NCBI GenBank assembly: GCA_026710525.1
Contig: JAPOQT010000218.1
Span: 1 to 10,425, forward strand
DNA: 10,425 nucleotides
Origin: Pseudomonadota bacterium
GTDB lineage: Bacteria; Bdellovibrionota_B; Oligoflexia; Oligoflexales; Bin106
Direction of reading: 5' to 3'
This document shows, piece by piece, positions 1 through 6,371 of the stretch (positions within the stretch are counted from its first letter, which is position 1; each line of letters starts with the position of its first letter). The position numbers were made by a program, and so were the translations under genes. Under the pieces are notes generated by a model, which saw only the letters and a list, made by a program, of their open reading frames with translations, was not told the DNA's origin and did no database searches.

Positions 1-64
1 ACAAACAACCTCCAGCACAGAAGAGTTTAATAGCAAGGGTTAACCATCGCTGAAGATCATTCAT
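1..64 (-). CDS. Possible N-terminus of a further exported or membrane protein, cut by the window edge
   Basis: An ATG at 64-62 opens a frame that stays open to the left edge (21 codons). It begins MNDLQRW and continues with a hydrophobic, Cys-containing stretch (LTLAIKLFCAGGC), as expected of a signal peptide or lipoprotein leader. It would be the third gene after the two lipoproteins to its right, 134 bases beyond the stop of the pentapeptide gene. A perfect TATAAT lies about 50 bases upstream, which supports transcription. No clear Shine-Dalgarno is visible before the ATG, and the rest of the protein is outside the window, so no function can be given and the call is weak. Confidence 0.35.
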   Translation of the reverse strand, partial: MNDLQRWLTLAIKLFCAGGCL

Positions 65-114
65 AACATATAGCTTTTACTTAAATAAAAACCGTAACCT
101 AGTAACCAAAAAGT

Positions 115-140
115 ATTATATCTTATTTTATTCGTGTCAA
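115..140 (-). promoter_or_regulatory. Candidate promoter with perfect -35 and -10 but 14-base spacing
   Basis: On the minus strand TTGACA (140-135) is followed by TATAAT (120-115). Both hexamers match the sigma-70 consensus perfectly, but only 14 bases separate them instead of 16-18. The TATAAT may work with a poorer -35, or a regulator may untwist the spacer. Transcription would start near 108 and lead into the partial gene at 64. Confidence 0.4.
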
Positions 141-198
141 TCCACACTCCCATCTCTGACATATTTCTGTGGGACTGTTTTACCTGGTTTCTCTGGAG

Positions 199-1008
199 CT
201 ACTGAGAGAACTTTTGACGCACCTCTTCTGGTAAGCCTAAAGTCTTATCAAGGTGGAGGGCGCCGGTAAAATCAGTACCGTCAAGATCAGCATTATTAAA
301 ATCTGCACCGAGAAGATTCGCGCCAACAAAAGATGCGTCTTGTAAATCGGCTAACACAAAACTTGCTCCCTTAAGCTGACTATTATTGAATGTTGCTTTC
401 CGAAGGTTAGCTGAATGAAAAAGAGCACCCGTGAGGTCAGCACGATCAAATTGTGCCTGTAGTAACGTTGTATCAACAAATTCAGCATATCTTAAAGAAG
501 CGTCATGAAATTCACTGCCAATCATAACAGCAAAAGAAAACACCGATTGATTGCCTTGGACTTTATGAAACTTAGACCAATCGCCATGGGAAGCTAAAAA
601 ATCGGTTTGAGTAATATCAGCTTCGGAGAAGTCGCTGCGAGCAATTTGGGCAAATCTGAGGGAGGTACTCGCCAAGTCAACGCCTGGGTGACTGCCATCA
701 CGACACGAGAGTAATATTACCGAGTTTGGTTGATGCCCTTCAACACAACTTCGGTATCTTTGACTACTATATGTTGCATGACAAAACCTTGGTATCTCGA
801 CTTCGTTCTTTTTAAAATAACAGTCTTTGGCAATGGGTTCAGGAATACTGTTTCTATCAAACTCCTTCACAGCCGAAGACATTTTTGCGTTGCTACTTTG
901 CCGATTGATACTACGACAAGATACGGTGATAGTACTCAGGGTGAGTACCATCATACAAAAACAGGTGGCTGGTAAATAACCGAGTAACTGTGCCAATATC
1001 CATTTCAT
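199..1008 (-). CDS. Pentapeptide-repeat lipoprotein
   Basis: A 269-residue protein. I chose the ATG at 1008 (MKWILAQLLG) over an upstream start at 1041 because AGGAG at 1020-1016 sits 7 bases before it. Residues 1-30 form a signal peptide ending at Cys31 (TVSC), so it is probably a lipoprotein, although Thr at -3 is not the usual lipobox residue. Residues 32 to about 100 have no recognised domain and carry several Cys. From about 110 to 255 the chain has pentapeptide repeats of the A(D/N)LxX type, for example ADLTGALF, ANLRKATF, ADLQDASF, ANLLGADF and ADLDGTDF. Such repeats fold into a right-handed quadrilateral beta-helix, normally a binding scaffold, not an enzyme. It lies 90 bases downstream of the larger lipoprotein gene and is probably co-transcribed. 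The partner and role are unknown. Confidence 0.85.
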   Translation of the reverse strand: MKWILAQLLGYLPATCFCMMVLTLSTITVSCRSINRQSSNAKMSSAVKEFDRNSIPEPIAKDCYFKKNEVEIPRFCHATYSSQRYRSCVEGHQPNSVILLSCRDGSHPGVDLASTSLRFAQIARSDFSEADITQTDFLASHGDWSKFHKVQGNQSVFSFAVMIGSEFHDASLRYAEFVDTTLLQAQFDRADLTGALFHSANLRKATFNNSQLKGASFVLADLQDASFVGANLLGADFNNADLDGTDFTGALHLDKTLGLPEEVRQKFSQ

Positions 1009-1015
1009 TATGTTT

Positions 1016-1020
1016 CTCCT
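1016..1020 (-). promoter_or_regulatory. Ribosome binding site deciding the start of the pentapeptide gene
   Basis: AGGAG on the minus strand, 7 bases before the ATG at 1008. It rules against the longer reading from 1041, whose extra 11 residues (MFNIFCQRRNI) would also precede the signal peptide awkwardly. Confidence 0.75.
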
Positions 1021-1098
1021 TTGACAAAATATATTGAACATACTGCTTGTGCACTTTTGGCAAGATCATAAGGTATAGAGAGTGCCCACAAGTTCTAT

Positions 1099-2610
1099 CT
1101 ACTCTCCTCCCACGTCTTTAAACAATCTTTGATCATAACATGGTGGCTCCATACCTTCAGGAAATAATCTCTCACAGTTATATCCTGGAAAATTGTCATC
1201 AGGCAAACAGTACTGATTCATGCGATCAGTACAAGCCCAACCAGCAATAACAAATGTTTTGCCTAACATGGGGATAATCTTAGCAATAGAGCTCTTCATT
1301 GTTGGGCTCGCTTGCAGGTGATCCTGAGTCGAATCTTCCGATGGCATCGTCATGAGTTCTAAAATTGATTGATAGTTGCCTAGGGCCTCTTGAGCAGGAT
1401 TGCTAATATTGTTGGTCACCATAGTACTCATAAAAGGTACGGCGAGTCCAGCAGCCACTGTCATCCAAGAAGCACCGAGCCTTGAGCTTATTTTCCCAGC
1501 TAATTGGGCTGTCTTCGACACCACTAAATGCCCGGTAACAGCACCAGCAGCCACCGATCCTGAAACAGCTGCTATTTGAGCCACTTCACCATGAGCATCG
1601 GATAAATCAGGTCTCACTAACATGTAATTATCTTGATCAAAAGCTGTATTAAGAAAAATATCAAAGGGCTCATTCTGACCAATGAAAGTAGCTCCCACCG
1701 CCAAACTTGCTGTCGATGGCACCCCAATATTTAAGGGAATAATTTTGCCTAAATATGGCACTTGCTGAAGTCTTTTTAGGATAGGCACACCGATAGGAAT
1801 CTGATGGAAGTTCGTTGGAATAATATTCCGTACTGCACCGAGAACTTTATCATTCCAAGCTGAAAAGGCGGCGCCAATCCCAAAAGCAGCCAAGTAATAC
1901 CGACCACTCATTCGCTCTTGATGAAATTCTTCATTACTTAAATGAACAGCAGCCATATTAATTTTTTGATCATCCACCTCATCTTTAACTAAGCTCGTTG
2001 ACTGATTATTAATCCCTCTAAATGCTGGTGTGCAAGTTTCAGGAACAATTTCATAATTTTCAGCGATCAAAGCATCGGCACTGTTAACGGGATAAACATT
2101 TTTGTGCGCTTCTAGAGTTTGAATCATCTCAGCAAATGGATCAAAATATTCTTCATCTTGCTCCTGAAATGCTCGCATATGAGATCGAGGAGAATTGGGT
2201 AACTTTGATGATGGCTGGGTCGTGAACTCAGACTGAAATTCTTCTTGCAGTTTTTTGAGCTCCTCAATCTGCGCCTTAAGTGGATTAGGTGGACTCTTAA
2301 TAAAAGATCTTATACCATGACGAGCTCGACGCCGACGTTCTGTCTCGGAGATTGATGCCTTCTGTCGCAAACGACAAACCGTAAATTCATAGATTTCTTT
2401 TGCCTCGGTCCAGTCCTTATGGGGCGTGAGTAAAAAGATTAACTTACGATCCTTAACAGCTTTCACCGTTCCTTCCTGCTCACGGACCGTATTTTTATGA
2501 TACGATTTGCAACCGACAGCCATCACAGCAAAGCTGGACAATGTCAATAAAATAACCACCCTAATAATAAGGTGATGGGAAAAGAATTTTTCTTGACAGG
2601 GTGTGATCAT
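1099..2610 (-). CDS. Large unknown lipoprotein with coiled-coil and hydrophobic segments
   Basis: A 503-residue protein that I do not recognise. Residues 1-33 form a lipoprotein signal (hydrophobic IIRVVILLTLSSFAVM, then AVGC with Cys34). Residues 35-75 are basic and hydrophilic. About 90-135 is Arg/Glu/Lys-rich and likely helical (ELKKLQEEFQ). Further on are Gly/Ala-rich hydrophobic stretches, including one near 240-260 (YYLAAFGIGAAF) and two near 345-400 (VSGSVAAGAVTG, ASWMTVAAGLAVPF). These could be membrane-inserting helices or a packed core. The last 50 residues hold five Cys, suggesting disulphides outside the cytoplasm. The start is the first ATG of the frame; AGGA lies 12 bases upstream, rather far. 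The pentapeptide lipoprotein follows 90 bases downstream. The combination resembles surface or membrane-active proteins, but that is inference only. Confidence 0.7.
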   Translation of the reverse strand: MITPCQEKFFSHHLIIRVVILLTLSSFAVMAVGCKSYHKNTVREQEGTVKAVKDRKLIFLLTPHKDWTEAKEIYEFTVCRLRQKASISETERRRRARHGIRSFIKSPPNPLKAQIEELKKLQEEFQSEFTTQPSSKLPNSPRSHMRAFQEQDEEYFDPFAEMIQTLEAHKNVYPVNSADALIAENYEIVPETCTPAFRGINNQSTSLVKDEVDDQKINMAAVHLSNEEFHQERMSGRYYLAAFGIGAAFSAWNDKVLGAVRNIIPTNFHQIPIGVPILKRLQQVPYLGKIIPLNIGVPSTASLAVGATFIGQNEPFDIFLNTAFDQDNYMLVRPDLSDAHGEVAQIAAVSGSVAAGAVTGHLVVSKTAQLAGKISSRLGASWMTVAAGLAVPFMSTMVTNNISNPAQEALGNYQSILELMTMPSEDSTQDHLQASPTMKSSIAKIIPMLGKTFVIAGWACTDRMNQYCLPDDNFPGYNCERLFPEGMEPPCYDQRLFKDVGGE

Positions 2611-2626
2611 TAATATGAGAAATCCT

Positions 2627-2656
2627 GTTATAAATCACAATCGATATTTACCTCAA
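2627..2656 (-). promoter_or_regulatory. Weak promoter candidate before the large lipoprotein gene
   Basis: On the minus strand TTGAGG (2656-2651) and TATAAC (2632-2627) are 18 bases apart, matching 4/6 and 5/6 of the sigma-70 hexamers. Transcription would start near 2620, only about 10 bases before the ATG and past the AGGA, so the leader would be very short. The match may be fortuitous. Apart from this, I see no gene and no clear terminator in the 2611-2776 gap. Confidence 0.25.
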
Positions 2657-2776
2657 AGGGACTTAAATTCCCAGTAGCCTAGCACTCGCAAAATTAAGCC
2701 AACATCCAATCGGAATATTTGCCGGGTGAGTTTAGTTTAAATTGAAAAATCTCTTAACTTGCCAACCTATCACATA

Positions 2777-3784
2777 CTAGGATGGGGGGTAAATTGTGTC
2801 GTCACGAAATGGAATCACTGAATCTAAGCATTGATTTGTGATCACACCGAGGAGACGATCGAACCCACAAGCAACCCCTGATAGATTATCCGGGAAATGA
2901 TCGGTTGCCTGTAAAAAGTGTCGATCAAATGCCGGACATTCAATGCCTTCTTTTTGCCTTGCTTGGTTAATGATGTTTTCGTGTTTTGTATGAGCTGATG
3001 TTTGCCAAAGTTCAAGACAACCGTTAGCAATCTCAAGACCTCGCACATATGCTTCAGCTCTTTTGGCTCTTTTTTGCTCGGTCTTATTCTGATCAGTCGT
3101 GGTAATTCCTGGCGCCCCTAACTGAGCTAATACCCCTTGTGAAGGCGGATAGTCATACAGAATCACGACATCACTAACCTCCTCAATTTTAGGCTCAATT
3201 ACTTCAAGGAGCGCCTTGAAGTAAGCACTTTCAAAATCATCATTTTCGGTAATCGATCCCACCCCTGCATGAGCGAGTTGCTGGGGTAATTCAGGATCAT
3301 GATCCATAAGAGTCACCCCTAAAAAATCTGAAAAACACTGATACACAGACAGTCGTTCAATATGAATATGTTTGTCCTGAGACATTTGAGAAAAACAGTG
3401 AGTTAACAACGACTCAATGGTCTCAATCATATCCTTAAATGAACTGGGGTGCTGATACCACTCAAGCATCCAAAATTCAGGATGATGCCATTCTAGGTGT
3501 TCACCACTATTACGAAAACATGGCCCCATCTGATATATATGACTGTATCCTCGGGCAATGAGTCGTTTCATATGCAGCTCAGGAGATGATCTGAGCCATA
3601 AAGGATACTTCCGGCCACCGTCGTCCCAGGAAGTGGCAAAATAACGCATATAACGCTCAACCCCAGGACAACGTACGATCACCGGGGTATCAACTTCGGT
3701 ATAATGACAAAAAAATTCTCTAATGACTGCTTTCAGACGAGCTCTTAAGGCAAAAAGGTTATTTGAGTTAACTCTTTTTAGCAT
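2777..3784 (-). CDS. epmA: EpmA, EF-P beta-lysine ligase (lysyl-tRNA synthetase-like)
   Basis: A 335-residue class II lysyl-tRNA synthetase catalytic domain without the N-terminal anticodon-binding OB domain, as in EpmA (GenX/PoxA; about 325 residues in E. coli). Visible landmarks are SSPELHMKRL near 66-75, motif 2 from CFRN (89-92) to FWMLEWY (104-110), YDYPPSQGVLAQL at 210-222, GLEIANGCLEL at 249-259, and motif 3 SGVACGFDRLLGV at 302-314 with Asp309 and Arg310. The family adenylates (R)-beta-lysine and attaches it to a conserved lysine of elongation factor P, helping ribosomes through polyproline. The start is 18 bases after the upstream stop, so the two genes are an operon, but no good Shine-Dalgarno is visible. 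Neither the aminomutase partner EpmB nor EF-P is in the window. A freestanding lysyl-tRNA synthetase is excluded by the missing OB domain. Confidence 0.9.
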   Translation of the reverse strand: MLKRVNSNNLFALRARLKAVIREFFCHYTEVDTPVIVRCPGVERYMRYFATSWDDGGRKYPLWLRSSPELHMKRLIARGYSHIYQMGPCFRNSGEHLEWHHPEFWMLEWYQHPSSFKDMIETIESLLTHCFSQMSQDKHIHIERLSVYQCFSDFLGVTLMDHDPELPQQLAHAGVGSITENDDFESAYFKALLEVIEPKIEEVSDVVILYDYPPSQGVLAQLGAPGITTTDQNKTEQKRAKRAEAYVRGLEIANGCLELWQTSAHTKHENIINQARQKEGIECPAFDRHFLQATDHFPDNLSGVACGFDRLLGVITNQCLDSVIPFRDDTIYPPS

Positions 3785-3802
3785 ACACAGCCGAATAAAA
3801 CA

Positions 3803-4498
3803 TCATGACTTTGAGGGATACAGTTGATTAATTAACGATTGATAATCTTCCCAAAGTCCAAAGCGAGCAGCCCTCTCTTCAATAGCCGAGAGCAAATTAC
3901 CCAGGAGAAGAGCGCCTTTGCCTGATGGTTCGTTAAAAAAATCTTCTGAATAGGCATCAATTAAATCAAGGGCCTCTTCCACACCTTCTTTCGTGCTGCG
4001 ATGCAGGGATACAGCCACCGCCATCTCTAACCAACGACCAAGCTCTTGAAAGTTCTCACCTGCTTTGATGCCAATACGAACAATATCAGAACAAAGGGTG
4101 GTTAGGTATTCATCAGGCAAATTATCTCGATTCTCACCAGCAAAATAACTTAAGGTCCGAAACACTGTTCGCCACCTCTGAGTTTGTAGCTGAATCCTAA
4201 CTTTGGTCATCATTTTATGGTAAGCACGAATCGTGCGAGCCTGCTTGTCAGCTAATTGCTTACTTCGCTCTTCAAGCTCAGAACGAAGATCAATACATAG
4301 CTGAGTTAACGCTGATTTAGCATCTTCATGAGAAATTTTATCTGTGACATCAATATTTTTCTTGAGGCCATCACCTAAATACTGGATTAAATGAGGCACC
4401 GATGTCTCAGTAGCACTAGAAATTTCTTCCAGAGATAATTTTGAGTCATTTGGCCATTCAGGAAGAATATCCTTGAGCTTATATACAAATTCAATCAC
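3803..4498 (-). CDS. Unknown all-helical protein in the epmA operon
   Basis: A 231-residue soluble protein with no signal peptide or membrane segment; I do not recognise a family. The start is GTG at 4498, with AAGGA 5 bases upstream. Residues about 22-45 (LSLEEISSATETSVPHLIQYL) have the rhythm of a MerR-like helix-turn-helix, which is suggestive only. Residues about 60-110 are a charged, probably coiled-coil helix (LRSELEERSKQLADKQ), followed by a basic segment (MMTKVRIQLQTQRWR). The remainder (115-228) reads as a bundle of amphipathic helices, possibly TPR-like. It ends 18 bases before epmA and begins 101 bases after the small basic gene, so all three probably share a transcript. A role in translation or regulation is guilt by association only. 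Confidence 0.75.
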   Translation of the reverse strand: MIEFVYKLKDILPEWPNDSKLSLEEISSATETSVPHLIQYLGDGLKKNIDVTDKISHEDAKSALTQLCIDLRSELEERSKQLADKQARTIRAYHKMMTKVRIQLQTQRWRTVFRTLSYFAGENRDNLPDEYLTTLCSDIVRIGIKAGENFQELGRWLEMAVAVSLHRSTKEGVEEALDLIDAYSEDFFNEPSGKGALLLGNLLSAIEERAARFGLWEDYQSLINQLYPSKS

Positions 4499-4553
4499 GG
4501 CATTCCTTCACAAACTATTAAAGATCTTAGGTTACAACTATCACACTGCTAGT

Positions 4554-4590
4554 TATCCTTCTTGTGAGAGTGATCACACGAGAAAGGATA
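4554..4590 (-). promoter_or_regulatory. Intergenic stem-loop between the small basic gene and the epmA operon genes
   Basis: The arms TATCCTT (4554-4560) and AAGGATA (4584-4590) pair perfectly. After a one-base bulge and one mismatch, CT/AG and GTG/CAC extend the stem around a loop containing the palindrome TGATCA. It starts 10 bases after the stop of the small basic gene on the minus strand. No U-run follows, so it is not a standard intrinsic terminator. An RNA-processing, stability or attenuation role would fit its position between a tiny abundant-type gene and two larger ones. Confidence 0.45.
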
Positions 4591-4599
4591 CTGACACTT

Positions 4600-4710
4600 T
4601 TATTTGCCACGAGTTCTCAGTTTACGACGCTTCCTCATCATTTTTCTTTTTTTTTGTCCTTTTTTACGACGTCCCTTAGGATGCTTTCTTTTGTGTCTTG
4701 ATCCGTGCAA
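4600..4710 (-). CDS. Small, extremely basic protein (36 residues), ribosome-associated type
   Basis: A TTG at 4710-4708 opens a 36-codon frame ending with TAA at 4602-4600. A strong Shine-Dalgarno (GAGG, 4720-4717) lies 6 bases before it, and a TTGACA lies farther upstream. The product is almost wholly Lys, Arg, Gly and His (it starts MHGSRHKRKHPKGRRKKG and ends KRRKLRTRGK) and has no acidic residue. This is the composition of tiny ribosomal proteins. The KKRKMMRKRRKLRTRGK end faintly recalls the AURKAIP1/COX24 (mS38-like) motif, but I cannot confirm the family, and it does not read as bL34, bL36 or bTHX. A run of nine A in the middle (CAA AAA AAA AGA) could allow frameshifting. The best support is the match of start, Shine-Dalgarno and promoter; chance Lys-rich coding from A-rich DNA remains possible. 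Confidence 0.55.
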   Translation of the reverse strand: MHGSRHKRKHPKGRRKKGQKKRKMMRKRRKLRTRGK

Positions 4711-4716
4711 TCATCA

Positions 4717-4720
4717 CCTC
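4717..4720 (-). promoter_or_regulatory. Ribosome binding site for the small basic protein
   Basis: GAGG, within AAGAGGTGA on the minus strand, 6 bases before the TTG start at 4710. The alternative ATG just upstream reads only about a dozen codons in another frame, so this site favours the TTG. Confidence 0.5.
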
Positions 4721-4777
4721 TTAATCTATGGTTATTCTACTACAATTTTGACTATTACGATATATATTTATGACTTT

Positions 4778-4796
4778 TACTGCCATAATCTGTCAA
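4778..4796 (-). promoter_or_regulatory. Possible promoter -35 for the small basic gene and epmA operon
   Basis: A perfect TTGACA at 4796-4791 on the minus strand, followed by an AT-rich stretch with several poor -10 candidates (CATAAA, ATAAAT, TAAATA) at 18-20 bases spacing. The -10 cannot be fixed by eye. It would serve the 36-residue protein and probably the genes downstream. Confidence 0.4.
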
Positions 4797-5181
4797 TGTT
4801 AAAGCCTCACCCTTGCCGGGCTCTTACTCATGAGCAACCCTAATACCCACCCTCGTGACCGGCGCCATAAGAACAAGGAAGGCAACAAGAATTAACGTTA
4901 TATAGACTGACTCAATTCAATACAAGTAAGAAATATGAACAGTGGGATCAAAAGCTGCACCTCAGCTAATGACGCCACCATCTACTTAACAGCTTCACCC
5001 AATGATATCAAGCCATCTCATGATTATTTTTTACTCCGCCATAAAAGCCTCACCTTCTCTTATGATCAACCATTTTTCATCATAATATGCTGAATCACAT
5101 GAGATAATGTCATAATTTTACTAACTAACACACTACCTAATAGTATAGTGATATGCTTCTTTCTGACTTGATTATGGTTAT
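4797..5181. other. Gene-poor interval between the methyltransferase and the small basic gene
   Basis: No convincing gene in 385 bases. A plus-strand frame of 52 codons (4935-5093) lacks a Shine-Dalgarno and reads as low-quality sequence. Minus-strand frames are very short. The 11-mer AAAGCCTCACC occurs at 4801 and 5044, which is probably chance. No intrinsic terminator was found for the methyltransferase gene. Confidence 0.6.
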
Positions 5182-6108
5182 TTAGGAGACATGGTGGACG
5201 ATTCCTCTTGCAAGATCCCAATCTAAGCGTCGGCGGTACTTACCATCTTTTCTCATTCCCTTATAACACGTCATCAAGACGTCTTTCGTCTGGTGACGAA
5301 ACCTGTTAATATACTCGTTCCAAACCAATATATCAATATCTCCTGCTACCGCTAACTTCGTAATATGTCTACCTGTTTTTTTCACTTCGTATTCAGCCAA
5401 TTCTGCCACATCACAAAACCTAATAGATGCTTCTCTCGTATTATCAAGGGCTATTAAACCAACATTACCACGAGACATGTTGAACTGAATTTTCGGACCA
5501 TCTAACTTCGGCTTGGGTCTCAGAAACTCAATCTCACTTAACAAACCCACCCGCTCTACTCCTGACCACACATTAACATCCTTAACAGGAATAGGTTGAA
5601 ACAAAGCTAGCCCCACCGGATGCTTCGTATCAGTAAATAGGTTACTTGTCAGGGAAATAAAATCAGTGAGTCGCTCTCGAAATAGGCCAGAACGAATAAA
5701 TGATTCAGGTAGCAAAGCCGCCACCCACTCGCAATGTTTAAGGCATTGCTCAAGGGCATACTGGTACAGGTCATGATAACGACATCCCGGGAAATCAAGA
5801 CCCCTTACCGTAGCACTGTTACGAGCCAACCAGGGCGGATTCGTGACACACACGCTAAAACCCTTAGGAAAATCCCTGAGAGTGTCTCTCTGTTGAACCT
5901 GATGATGACCAGGAGCAATATCATAAGACATCGCATCGCCACACAAATCCATGCCGACCAAGTGATCAATTAATCCATTGGCCCCAGCAAAAGGTTCAAG
6001 CACCAAAGTATTAGGTAAATCAGATAATTGAGCCCACGTGTAAAACGCTTGATGCTGAAATGGATTCTCTTTCGTGTAAAACTGGCCGTTTTGTCTCTTT
6101 CTGCTCAA
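5182..6108 (-). CDS. Solitary N6-adenine-type DNA methyltransferase
   Basis: A 308-residue class I SAM-dependent methyltransferase in the gamma order of motifs. These are motif X GQFYT (8-12), motif I LEPFAGAN (37-44; SAM binding), an acidic YDI (62-64; motif II), RDTL (74-77), and the catalytic NPPW (90-93; target amino group). The last half (about 150-308) has no shared motif and is the likely target-recognition part, as in M.TaqI-type enzymes. The start is TTG at 6108, with AGGGAG 8 bases upstream; an overlapping ATG reads only ATGAGTTGA. It has its own strong promoter. No restriction endonuclease or specificity subunit is adjacent, so it looks like an orphan. The HSDR_N-type gene 1.3 kb away beyond a plus-strand gene is not an obvious partner. 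Modification of RNA or protein is less likely, since NPPW with GQFYT is typical of DNA adenine enzymes. Confidence 0.85.
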   Translation of the reverse strand: MSRKRQNGQFYTKENPFQHQAFYTWAQLSDLPNTLVLEPFAGANGLIDHLVGMDLCGDAMSYDIAPGHHQVQQRDTLRDFPKGFSVCVTNPPWLARNSATVRGLDFPGCRYHDLYQYALEQCLKHCEWVAALLPESFIRSGLFRERLTDFISLTSNLFTDTKHPVGLALFQPIPVKDVNVWSGVERVGLLSEIEFLRPKPKLDGPKIQFNMSRGNVGLIALDNTREASIRFCDVAELAEYEVKKTGRHITKLAVAGDIDILVWNEYINRFRHQTKDVLMTCYKGMRKDGKYRRRLDWDLARGIVHHVS

Positions 6109-6116
6109 CTCATAAA

Positions 6117-6122
6117 CTCCCT
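6117..6122 (-). promoter_or_regulatory. Ribosome binding site supporting the TTG start of the methyltransferase
   Basis: AGGGAG on the minus strand, 8 bases before the TTG at 6108. The ATG between them is followed at once by a stop in its own frame. Confidence 0.7.
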
Positions 6123-6126
6123 AGCA

Positions 6127-6168
6127 AGTGTTAATGATTATCATAGCTGCTTATCTATCATTATCACC
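6127..6168 (-). promoter_or_regulatory. Possible Fur-like operator in the methyltransferase leader
   Basis: Two GATAAT-containing blocks lie between the promoter and the gene on the minus strand: GATAATGATAGAT and TGATAATCATTAAC. Each resembles part of the Fur consensus (repeats of GATAAT with a final CATTATC), and the second matches 12 of the 14 arm positions of a 7-1-7 dyad. AT-rich sequence gives such matches by chance, so this is tentative. Confidence 0.22.
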
Positions 6169-6175
6169 CTTGATG

Positions 6176-6205
6176 ATTATACCCCCACTACTCACCCAAT
6201 GTCAC
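6176..6205 (-). promoter_or_regulatory. Promoter for the methyltransferase gene
   Basis: On the minus strand GTGACA (6205-6200, 5/6 to the -35 consensus) and TATAAT (6181-6176, perfect) are 18 bases apart. The predicted start near 6169 leaves a leader of about 60 bases before the TTG. It lies in the 263-base divergent gap before the HAMP gene; no comparably good promoter facing the other way was found. Confidence 0.6.
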
Positions 6206-6371
6206 TGGCATACGTTACATGGGTAAGTCACCAATGATACCAGGGAGTTCATCATTATATTAAAGATTTACCATGAAGTATCGAAAAAGAGATTAGCTAA
6301 GCGAGGAACAAGATAACAAATAATATCTTGAAGCCGGCAATTAATGCCATTAAAACAATATGGGAGAGTAA

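Noticed and set aside
121..180. Possible terminator after the pentapeptide gene (TCCCA with TGGGA)
   Set aside because: Only five pairs around a long loop and no T-run.
2777..3784. Ordinary lysyl-tRNA synthetase (lysS)
   Set aside because: It lacks the N-terminal OB domain and is only 335 residues, with EpmA-type sequence around YDYPPSQ and GLEIANG.
4604..4843. Plus-strand hydrophobic frame of 79 codons
   Set aside because: It is the complement of the Lys/Arg-rich small gene (poly-Phe/Leu opposite poly-Lys) and its promoter region, and has no ribosome binding site.
4801..5054. Repeated 11-mer AAAGCCTCACC at 4801 and 5044
   Set aside because: Only two copies with divergent flanks and no symmetry or regular spacing; probably chance.
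4935..5093. Plus-strand 52-codon frame (MNSGIKSCTS and on)
   Set aside because: No Shine-Dalgarno, no domain-like pattern and no neighbour on that strand; it fits a chance frame in an intergenic region.
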